Shown one piece after another: positions 58,445 through 64,000 of a DNA stretch of 64,000 nt (positions are counted from its first letter, which is position 1; each line of letters begins with the position of its first letter). Under the pieces are notes generated by a model. The model searched no databases. It was not told the origin of the DNA and was given only the letters and a program-made list of their open reading frames with translations. A program made the position numbers and the translations under genes. The stretch lies in IMG/VR virus record IMGVR_UViG_3300009176_000030, positions 1 through 64,000 of that record; one strand, written 5' to 3'. The stretch is from a virus.

Positions 58445-59845
58445 AGTAATAGGGAGTGCTTCCCATGATCCTGATGGTAGACGAGAGAACCATGATTCCT
58501 TGTAGCGATAGAGGCACGCCTTGACCGATCCCGTGTTGTACCCCGTCTGGACGGCGATCTCCTCGATGGTCAGGTGCCCGGCCGTCAGGGCGTTGTGGAT
58601 GACGACGCGCATCGCCACGCCGCCGATCGGAACGCCGGGGCTCGGATAACCAGCCTGCTCACCAACCTCGTCGGCGTGGAAGGTGATCCTCTGATAGACC
58701 CCGATATCGCTGAACGGAGGATCGAACTCGATCCTGATCGCCTGGGGTGGCTGGCGGGGAGCCAGCGCATCGGGCTTCGTGTTACGCATAACGACGACGC
58801 GGCTGCCGATCTCCTCGCGCCTCTCGTCGGAATAAAGCGAGTAGGAGCCGCGGGCGTTGTCGCGCTTGCGGACCGAACCGTACTCGCGCTCGGCGCCGCC
58901 CTTCATGTTCGCTCCGGGGACGTGGTCGATGAGGATGTTCGTCGTGTTGAACGAGCGCAGGATTTCGTATAGCTCATCGATCGGGGCCGACAGGTTGTCG
59001 CCGTGGTCCCGTTGGGCTCGGCCGACGGGGCTGACGACCACCACTTCGATGCCGTTCTCGACGATGTACGCCCCGATCGGGTCGGCAACGTCGTGGAGCG
59101 GTCGGCTCTGGCGCTTGTAGTGGTAGGTCGCGAGGAGGTCGATGTCGTAGGCGTTGCAGATAGCGCCGAGGCGGACTTCTTCTTCCTCCTGGCCCTCGTC
59201 CCAGTCGAGGACAAGGCAGGAGTACCGACGTGACGGCCACCAGCCGGGGATGATCTCAACACCGGAGCACAGGGAGGCGATAAGACCGTCGGCGATGGTC
59301 GTCTTGCCTGCCGAGCCGGGGCCAAACAGGGAGATGGTGCGCCTCTCGCGGACACGACTGGCGAAGATGAACGGTGGAGCCTCGGTCTTGATGGCCGGTC
59401 GGCCGCTGATCGTCGCGGTACCGTTCCTTCCGCCTGCTGCTGCTTCTCTAGCGCGGGCGATGAGATAGGTGATGCGTCGCTGCCAATCGAGTTCGGCACC
59501 GCCGAGTGTCGTGTGCAGACGCTTGACGCACTGGTTGAAGTTCGTCCCGCCGTTGACGCCGACCGCGTGGCTGAAGACGAAATCTCCCAGATCAGGAAAC
59601 GAGGCGTCGGCGCCGGGGGCATGGACCTCCAGCAGGGCCGACGGATCGCGCGCCCCGAAATCCAGACGGGAAACGGTCAGTCTCCACGATTTGTCAGCGG
59701 CTTCGAGACCGTACGACCGAAATCCGGCACGGATGAAATCACACTCAAACAGCGCGTCACCGGGCGCTGCGTGCCAGTTGCCGTTGGCAGCTTCCTCGGC
59801 GATCTCGACCTTGGCGATGGCGAGGGCTTCCTCGAAGGCCGTCAT
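58439..59845 (-). CDS. RepA-like RecA-fold ATPase (replicative helicase candidate)
   Basis: A 468-residue protein. The core has Walker A GPGSAGKTT near residue 175, a Walker B-like LVLDWDEGQ near 217, and VVVVSPVGRAQ further on, as in RepA/AAA_25 hexameric helicases. The first 150 residues are a separate domain and the last 70 (LTIEEIAVQTGYNTGSVKAC) form a helix-turn-helix. With the prim-pol gene immediately upstream (four-base overlap) it likely forms the primase-helicase pair. Confidence 0.8.
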   Translation of the reverse strand: MTAFEEALAIAKVEIAEEAANGNWHAAPGDALFECDFIRAGFRSYGLEAADKSWRLTVSRLDFGARDPSALLEVHAPGADASFPDLGDFVFSHAVGVNGGTNFNQCVKRLHTTLGGAELDWQRRITYLIARAREAAAGGRNGTATISGRPAIKTEAPPFIFASRVRERRTISLFGPGSAGKTTIADGLIASLCSGVEIIPGWWPSRRYSCLVLDWDEGQEEEEVRLGAICNAYDIDLLATYHYKRQSRPLHDVADPIGAYIVENGIEVVVVSPVGRAQRDHGDNLSAPIDELYEILRSFNTTNILIDHVPGANMKGGAEREYGSVRKRDNARGSYSLYSDERREEIGSRVVVMRNTKPDALAPRQPPQAIRIEFDPPFSDIGVYQRITFHADEVGEQAGYPSPGVPIGGVAMRVVIHNALTAGHLTIEEIAVQTGYNTGSVKACLYRYKESWFSRLPSGSWEALPITQ

Positions 59846-60663
59846 GCGCTGATGCCCTCGGCGTCATACGCCGATCGGATCGTGGCGTGAACTTCGTGCT
59901 CGTCGAGCCCTGCCTGAAGACCTGCCGCGGCGAGAACGTTGCCAGCCTGCTTGGCCGGGACGTTTTCCTCCAGCGCGGTCCGCATCGCCCAGTACAGGTA
60001 GTTGTTCCGGCCACCCTCACCGGCATGGATGACCGCGCCACCCAGTTGCCCCAGGACGGCCGCGATCTCGTCGGGACTGGTCAGACGGCTCTTGAACCGG
60101 TGAACGGCCGCCTTGGGCCGTTCTAGGAGCCCACGGAGCCAGTGATCGTCCTCCAGCCGCGGCAGGGCCATCTTCGGGGGTGCGTAGGTCCAGCGGTACG
60201 GCGCATCGGTCACGGACGGCGCCACGACGATGAAACCGCCCGCGGACTTCAGTTCGCCGATATGTGTGCCGTTCAGATGTAGTTGGCGGGTGCGGTTGAC
60301 GCCGGTCGGCTGGGTCAGGAGGTGCGTCCCGCCGCGCCCAGTCTGGGCGAGGGGAGCCTCGGGGAACCAGTGCTTGTTCTCGTGCATCCACGCTGTCAGC
60401 GCGGGCAGGTGCTCGACCTCGATATCCCAGGCGTCGAATGCCTCGCCGCAGACGATCCCGATGTTGCGGGTCGGATCGGCGGTGAAGTATTGGCGGACCA
60501 TCTTCTCGTCGGTGGTCGCCCCCTCGGGCCAGCCCTTGTAGATCGGTCGCTTCTCGCCGGGCCAGACGGGGAACACTCGCCACGAAAGGCGGGCATAACC
60601 CAACGCCCAATCAACAGTCGTCAGAACCACGGGTGACGGTTCATGTGTCGGCCTCGTGACCAA
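59842..60663 (-). CDS. Prim-pol-type DNA primase/polymerase
   Basis: A 273-residue protein. WALGYARLSWRVFPVWPGEK and RPIYKGWPEGATTDEKM open the bifunctional prim-pol domain, with NIGIVCGEAFDAWDIEVEHL (the acidic D-x-E metal pair) and QTGRGGTHLLTQ the His motif, then GGFIVVAPS. The last 60 residues are a helical bundle. The start is uncertain: TTG 60663 and GTG 60630 both lack a ribosome site, and GTG 60630 gives a length before the domain that is closer to the usual. Confidence 0.85.
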   Translation of the reverse strand: MVTRPTHEPSPVVLTTVDWALGYARLSWRVFPVWPGEKRPIYKGWPEGATTDEKMVRQYFTADPTRNIGIVCGEAFDAWDIEVEHLPALTAWMHENKHWFPEAPLAQTGRGGTHLLTQPTGVNRTRQLHLNGTHIGELKSAGGFIVVAPSVTDAPYRWTYAPPKMALPRLEDDHWLRGLLERPKAAVHRFKSRLTSPDEIAAVLGQLGGAVIHAGEGGRNNYLYWAMRTALEENVPAKQAGNVLAAAGLQAGLDEHEVHATIRSAYDAEGISA

Positions 60664-60971
60664 AGGAAGGAGGTTTGGACCGGAGGGTCACACTCCGGTC
60701 CGCCACCTCGAAAGGGCGCCGCGGATCAGGCGGTACCCTGCATCATAGGGAGGGCTGTCAAACTCAGATTCAAGCCCAGATTTCGGGCAAAGCGGTAGTA
60801 ATGCATTACAAAACGGCCGCAACTCGGCCGGAGGACACCTCGGGAAGGCATACTGACCCTACCTCCCCCGAAAGTCAATACGGCTGTTCTCCGTCGCCCA
60901 GTGAAGCACATCGACCGAGGCCACTGGCATGACCAAGTCGGCGGAGGTTTCGACCGAGATGCCGATGTGCT
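60664..60971. other. Non-coding leader upstream of the primase gene
   Basis: About 308 bases without a convincing gene. It contains a 9-bp hairpin (GGACCGGAG with CTCCGGTCC, about 60677-60701), a 12-base palindrome GTAATGCATTAC near 60800, two CGGCCG copies 5 bases apart, and a 13-bp inverted repeat (60901-60913 with 60963-60975). This is the richest set of possible protein-binding sites in the right arm and probably controls the replication genes. Confidence 0.6.
60741..60761 (-). promoter_or_regulatory. TTGAC-N9-TATGATG element upstream of primase
   Basis: Read leftward, TTGAC (60761-60757), 9 bases, then TATGATG (60747-60741). It is a variant of the rightward element found at 2487, 12612 and 36366, and lies about 80-110 bases before the primase start. 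A second possible pair with normal spacing, TTGACT and CAGTAT, lies further upstream (about 60881-60853). Confidence 0.35.
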
Positions 60972-61298
60972 TCACCGGGAGACGGAGCCCATTCTGTCCC
61001 AAACTGACGGATGTTCGGCCCTCCAGTCGATGTACTCGGCGATACGGGCATTCAGTTCCTCTCGCAGTCGCTCCGTCCGATCACGCTCGAACTCGGCCCG
61101 GATGACCGAGCCGAGGTGCTGGCCGCAGTAACCCTTGTCGGCGACCTTCTCGACCGCCCAGTGCGGGCATGGATGCGGTTCGCCCTTCGCTTCGATCATC
61201 TCCGAGCACTGGCCTAGCGCGACCTTGCGCGCGAGATCGCACGCCTTCTTCGTCGGGTACCCGCAGATGACCCCGTTATGGGTGTGGGTCTTCGGCAT
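60972..61298 (-). CDS. Cys/His-containing protein, 108 aa
   Basis: Begins MPKTHTHNGVICGYPTKKAC; later HPCPHWAVEKVADKGYCGQH, Cys and His spaced for zinc, then a charged helix. No family recognised, though GYCGQH-type small proteins are common in phages. Confidence 0.6.
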   Translation of the reverse strand: MPKTHTHNGVICGYPTKKACDLARKVALGQCSEMIEAKGEPHPCPHWAVEKVADKGYCGQHLGSVIRAEFERDRTERLREELNARIAEYIDWRAEHPSVWDRMGSVSR

Positions 61299-61662
61299 CG
61301 GAGGGCTCGATCAGTGGTTGGGCCGGATCGCTGTGCTTGTGGGTCGCGGATATGGCGAATATCTCCGAGCGCCTGACCTCGTAGGTATCACGGTGGCGGA
61401 TGCTCTCGATGACCTTGATGCCGATCGCGAGCTTCCCGATCTTGATGAGACCATCATCGATTTCGCCCTCGACCATCAGCGCGCCGCCCTCGCGGTAGAC
61501 GCGCCCGTGGCCGAGCGCATCCTTGATGTCGTGCGAGAACTCGCGCCAGATCGGGTAGTCCTTGTCGGGGTCAAACTCCACCCCTGCTGGATTGATGAGG
61601 TTGCCGTCACGATCCGTCTGCTCGTCGAACGGCCGGACGAGCACGGCCTTGAACCTTGTCAT
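61276..61662 (-). CDS. Hypothetical protein, 128 aa
   Basis: Begins MTRFKAVLVRPFDEQTDRDG with an all-beta first half (GALMVEGEIDDGLIKIGKLA). It faintly recalls the N-terminal strands of prohead-protease folds but lacks the catalytic residues. Overlaps the next gene by 23 bases. Confidence 0.55.
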   Translation of the reverse strand: MTRFKAVLVRPFDEQTDRDGNLINPAGVEFDPDKDYPIWREFSHDIKDALGHGRVYREGGALMVEGEIDDGLIKIGKLAIGIKVIESIRHRDTYEVRRSEIFAISATHKHSDPAQPLIEPSDAEDPHP

Positions 61663-61982
61663 CAGACGGCCGTGATGCGGATGAGGTTCATGTCCACGTC
61701 GTATTCGACGTAGCGAACACGACCGGCCATCCCGCCGACCCGGATGACATCGTTGAGTTGCGGGATCGGCCAGCCCTGCGGCCAGGCGGTGGGCGAAATC
61801 TGCGTCGCGGCAGACAATCCCGCATTGAAGATGACGACCACGTTGATGCTGTACGGACCCGCCGTGAAGGACTCGACCGATGCCGGTTCGAGGTAGGGAA
61901 TGCCGGTGAGTTCGATGGCGCGCTGCGTCTGGGTCTTGTTCTTGCTGCCCGGTGGGCGACCGCGGCGCTTCGGCTCGGTCAT
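61662..61982 (-). CDS. AT-hook protein, 106 aa
   Basis: Begins MTEPKRRGRPPGSKNKTQTQ, an AT-hook for minor-groove binding, the same motif as near the end of the 461-residue protein at 13382. The rest is beta-rich (INVVVIFNAGLSAATQIS). ATG at 61982 is in an ATGA overlap. Confidence 0.65.
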   Translation of the reverse strand: MTEPKRRGRPPGSKNKTQTQRAIELTGIPYLEPASVESFTAGPYSINVVVIFNAGLSAATQISPTAWPQGWPIPQLNDVIRVGGMAGRVRYVEYDVDMNLIRITAV

Positions 61983-62212
61983 GCGCAGTTCTCGCAAAGC
62001 TGCGGCTGCCCGATCATCCGGGTCAGCGGCTCGACCTCGGAGATGTCGAGCCCGTAGCCGCCCGATAGGGTCTTGGGCTGCATCCGGCGCCCGCATTTCG
62101 TGATCGCATCACCGGCCACGATCGACTCGACAACGTGCCATTTGCTCCTCGCGACGAACACCGCGTCGGTGTTGACTCGAACACGCCTGATCCAATCGCC
62201 GATCTTCATCAT
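61979..62212 (-). CDS. Small zinc-binding protein related to the GT tail, 77 aa
   Basis: Begins MMKIGDWIRRVRVNTDAVFV; WHVVESIVAGDAITKCGRRM and a final QLCENCA give a CGR...CENC zinc site. The same W-H, C-G-R, C-E-N-C order ends the glycosyltransferase at 36584. Confidence 0.6.
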   Translation of the reverse strand: MMKIGDWIRRVRVNTDAVFVARSKWHVVESIVAGDAITKCGRRMQPKTLSGGYGLDISEVEPLTRMIGQPQLCENCA

Positions 62213-62424
62213 GCTCCCTCAGTTTCCTTTCGGCCCCAGCCGCCATACCAGCCGTAATCCGACCGGAGCATGGCGCGCATCGCCTTGAAGTCACTCCACG
62301 CCGCAGCTTCGACGGCGCGCTGCTCGACGAGCCGGTTCGGGTCCTTGTAGCACGTCTGGCACAGCCAGGATTCCATGTAGCGTCCTTCCCGACCACAGCG
62401 GACGCAGACCTCGATCCTAGACAT
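62209..62424 (-). CDS. Small zinc-ribbon protein, 71 aa
   Basis: Begins MSRIEVCVRCGREGRYMESW with LCQTCYKDPNR, two CxxC knuckles. A helical, Trp-rich tail follows. ATG at 62424 overlaps the end of the 44-codon gene by eight bases. Confidence 0.65.
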   Translation of the reverse strand: MSRIEVCVRCGREGRYMESWLCQTCYKDPNRLVEQRAVEAAAWSDFKAMRAMLRSDYGWYGGWGRKETEGA

Positions 62425-62551
62425 AATCCACCCGTTCGTCCTCACGCCACGCGCCCGGCATGATCGGCTCGTGGTATGCAGTCGCAACCAAGGCGATCCC
62501 GGCAATGACGATCGCCGCCACAATCAGTAGGAATACATCGCGGCGGCTCAC
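62417..62551 (-). CDS. Small single-span membrane protein, 44 aa
   Basis: GTG at 62551 overlaps the upstream stop (GTGA). Begins MSRRDVFLLIVAAIVIAGIA, one span, then an acidic tail. It fits exactly between its neighbours. Confidence 0.55.
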   Translation of the reverse strand: MSRRDVFLLIVAAIVIAGIALVATAYHEPIMPGAWREDERVDYV

Positions 62552-63081
62552 GTCGTCTCCTGCCGATCCGGGGCGAGGGCGGCGTCCAGCATGGAGCGCG
62601 CCAGCACGACCGCCTCATCGCGCATCGTCTCGCGCCAGCCGGTCATCATCCACCGGTTGTACTCGGGGATATGGAACATCATCCAATCCGCGAGTCTGTC
62701 TGCTGCCACGTCCGGCGCCGGGGCTGGCGGTGTGGCGGCGTCGGGGAAGGAGCCATCATCCCACGCATCGTGCGGACCCTCCCATGGCCCGTAGTAGCCG
62801 TCGGGGGTCTTATGGTCGTGGAGGAACGTCACCTTGCAATCAACGGCGGGCCACTCTTGCGCCGGGGCTGGCGGTGTGGCGGCCACACGTTCGTAAAGGT
62901 GCCGTTTCAGGTAGCCGACGGTCATGGCGAATACGGTCATGTCGCGGTTCGTCGCCTTGTCATTCGGGAATACGTGACCCCACGTCAGCGGTTCCAGCGC
63001 CCCGACTAACGCCTCTCGCAGCCCCTCCCCTCGCGGTTCGGAGACGGCCACCGCCGCCCGCCGCAGTCCCTCGTCGCTCAT
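62548..63081 (-). CDS. Modular hypothetical protein, right copy of a DEGLRRAA gene
   Basis: A 177-residue protein, MSDEGLRRAAVAVSEPRGEG at the start, ATPPAPA linkers twice, and ALAPDRQETT at the end, matching the left-arm protein at 3456. The segments between (for example KVTFLHDHKTPDGYYGPWEG) are different. See the repeats at 62717, 62861, 63015 and 63053. Confidence 0.65.
   Translation of the reverse strand: MSDEGLRRAAVAVSEPRGEGLREALVGALEPLTWGHVFPNDKATNRDMTVFAMTVGYLKRHLYERVAATPPAPAQEWPAVDCKVTFLHDHKTPDGYYGPWEGPHDAWDDGSFPDAATPPAPAPDVAADRLADWMMFHIPEYNRWMMTGWRETMRDEAVVLARSMLDAALAPDRQETT
62717..62739 (-). repeat. 23-base linker repeat, copy 1
   Basis: Reverse complement identical to 3885-3907 and direct copy of 62861-62883. 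Encodes ATPPAPA. Confidence 0.85.
62861..62883 (-). repeat. 23-base linker repeat, copy 2
   Basis: Identical to 62717-62739. The two copies bracket a 121-base central segment, which could be lost or swapped by recombination between them. Confidence 0.85.
63015..63041 (-). repeat. 27-base linker repeat shared with 3760-3786
   Basis: Reverse complement of the left-arm copy; encodes EPRGEGLR. Confidence 0.85.
63053..63076 (-). repeat. 24-base start repeat shared with 3461-3484
   Basis: Reverse complement of the left-arm copy; encodes DEGLRRAA just after the start codon. Confidence 0.85.
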
Positions 63082-63320
63082 GGCCGGGCCTCACGGGAGA
63101 GGGCTTCGGTGGCCGTCCTCACAGACCATTCGTCACCACCCGCCTTGATGAGTTGCAGTGCCGCCACCAGCGGGGCGCGGGCTTCGGCCTCGACATCCGC
63201 GACCTGCTGATCGGCGCTTTCCTCATCGAAGCCGAGCGCCTGTAGGCCCGCGCTCAGAAACGCGCCATTGGCCGTTGTCGGGTGTCGTCCCGCCTCCGTC
63301 GTTGGGGTGCGGTCGGTCAT
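63078..63320 (-). CDS. Hypothetical protein, right copy of an MTDRTPT gene
   Basis: An 80-residue protein beginning MTDRTPTTEAGRHPTTANGA, then an acidic helical region. ATG at 63320 is supported by the identical start of the left-arm gene at 3169. It overlaps the DEGLRRAA gene by four bases, the same order and overlap as on the left. Confidence 0.6.
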   Translation of the reverse strand: MTDRTPTTEAGRHPTTANGAFLSAGLQALGFDEESADQQVADVEAEARAPLVAALQLIKAGGDEWSVRTATEALSREARP

Positions 63321-63322
63321 CG
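63300..63322 (-). repeat. 23-base start repeat shared with 3167-3189
   Basis: Reverse complement of the left-arm copy, spanning the start codon. Confidence 0.85.
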
Positions 63323-63526
63323 CCGTAGACCCGTTTCGGTTCGTTCGAGGTCGCTCACGGCGTCGTAGAGCGCCCGCTGGTTCCATGAACATGACGCCGA
63401 GGATCGCCAGAACTCACCAGTGTCCGTCTCGACGGTCCTCATACCAAACAGGTTCTTCGCGGCCTCGTAGACACGTTCGAGCATCTCCGCTCGGTCCATA
63501 GGGGTTTCTGGGGTATTTCTGCTCAT
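63317..63526 (-). CDS. Small hypothetical protein, 69 aa
   Basis: Begins MSRNTPETPMDRAEMLERVY; helical and charged, with SWNQRALYDAVSDLERTE. ATG at 63526 is in an ATGA overlap. No family recognised. Confidence 0.55.
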   Translation of the reverse strand: MSRNTPETPMDRAEMLERVYEAAKNLFGMRTVETDTGEFWRSSASCSWNQRALYDAVSDLERTETGLRR

Positions 63527-63840
63527 ATTCCACCAAAATCGTGTATTACCAGGAGGTTTGCGGTCGTTCCGAGCAATCCGAGGGCGTAGAAGACGAGGAA
63601 AGCGGGCCAAACTGGCTTCGTGGTGATCCTTGTTATCAGCGCCAGGGCCACGGCGACGAGTGCGATCTCGGTTGCGGCGACCATTCCGAAGCCGCCGAGG
63701 CGGTATGCGCCGACCATCAGGACGTTCTGCTCGGCTTCGAGCGGGACGCCGTGCAGAACGAGGGCTGACCAGAACGTCAGCACATCCATCGAGTGGGCGA
63801 GGATGAGCGCCGCGACCATGAAGCCCGGCCGAAGCGTCAT
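63523..63840 (-). CDS. Multi-span membrane protein, 105 aa
   Basis: Begins MTLRPGFMVAALILAHSMDV; three or four hydrophobic spans, including EIALVAVALALITRITTKPV and WPAFLVFYALGLLGTTANLL. Such proteins near genome ends are often host-modifying, but function is unknown. Confidence 0.6.
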   Translation of the reverse strand: MTLRPGFMVAALILAHSMDVLTFWSALVLHGVPLEAEQNVLMVGAYRLGGFGMVAATEIALVAVALALITRITTKPVWPAFLVFYALGLLGTTANLLVIHDFGGI

Positions 63841-63989
63841 GGCTTCCTCGGCGGGAGCAGGAGATAGGTAGTCACGAAGAACCCGGCACACGCCCATGAT
63901 GGGCCTCCGGTGACCGACACGATCGCAGCTACGCCTGCCGCCACGATGGCCGACGACACGGCGTTGAGGAAGATGGCACGTTTGCTCAC
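63837..63989 (-). CDS. Small membrane protein at the window edge, 50 aa
   Basis: GTG at 63989; begins MSKRAIFLNAVSSAIVAAGV with two short spans, ending in a ATGA overlap with the next gene. The frame stays open to the edge, so a start further out is possible, although GTGA-type coupling favours this one. Confidence 0.5.
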   Translation of the reverse strand: MSKRAIFLNAVSSAIVAAGVAAIVSVTGGPSWACAGFFVTTYLLLPPRKP

Positions 63990-64000
63990 TGTCGTTCGAC

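Noticed and set aside
58317-58517. 66-residue frame across the AGTAGC hairpins
   Set aside because: It runs through the hairpins and the end of the helicase gene; the repetitive sequence alone keeps it open.
60675-60932. 85-residue rightward frame with AGGAGG before a TTG
   Set aside because: The spacing is one base, too short for translation, and the frame covers the palindromes of a leader for genes on the other strand.
61276-61662. Second prohead protease
   Set aside because: Strand pattern at the start is similar but there is no HDY-type His or Ser motif, and it is far from head genes.

Overview
The window is a GC-rich stretch of a tailed double-stranded DNA phage, of the HK97-fold, long non-contractile-tail (siphovirus) type. 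The evidence is a small and large terminase, portal, prohead protease with a scaffold-like extension, major capsid protein, neck and tail-terminator genes, tail assembly chaperones with a GGGAAAC slippery site, a 1520-residue tape measure and a tail-tip cluster. No sheath, contractile baseplate, integrase, excisionase or repressor is visible. Both ends cut through the genome: the first gene has no start in the window and the last gene starts 12 bases from the edge. Nothing in the sequence fixes the host. Genes carry Shine-Dalgarno sites and mostly overlap by ATGA or GTGA.

Layout. Bases 1-19341 are a left arm transcribed rightward with about 45 tightly packed genes. It holds a cytosine methyltransferase-like gene, many small zinc-ribbon and beta-rich orphans, a minimal SSB, a MoxR-type AAA+ ATPase next to a VWA protein with an HExxH motif, a RecB/Cas4-like nuclease beside a possible annealing protein, three HNH-type nucleases, a RusA resolvase, a SLOG-like protein and an RlpA-like lipoprotein. 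Bases 19338-63989 are transcribed leftward. From right to left they hold small orphans, a prim-pol primase and RepA-like ATPase, a hairpin-rich possible origin, packaging genes, head genes, tail genes and a lysis cassette. The two transcription units meet at 19338-19341, where their stop codons share one CTAG.

The most unusual part is the late region. Portal and protease are normally near neighbours; here about 12 kb lies between them. This insert carries glycosyltransferases, a beta-helix protein, a LamG protein and a 938-residue protein made of about 35 copies of a 21-residue heptad repeat. A pyruvyltransferase and another glycosyltransferase interrupt the head-to-tail genes further on. The same 21-residue repeat opens the 1362-residue tail-tip protein. 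My reading (inference) is that the phage builds long coiled-coil fibres and adhesins and glycosylates its own virion or the host surface.

Two rightward elements interrupt the leftward late operon, each ending in a strong terminator: a two-gene unit at 39309-39773 encoding a ribbon-helix-helix-like protein, and a promoter-like element plus terminator at 36366-36578 with no convincing gene between, a candidate small RNA. A bipartite element, TTGAC-N8/9-GATAATG, occurs at 2487, 12612 and 36366, with a variant upstream of the primase. A 367-base non-coding stretch at 4876-5242 has a 5-base GGC periodicity just before ssb. Two adjacent genes in the left arm share their first bases and internal linkers with two adjacent genes in the right arm, in opposite orientation.
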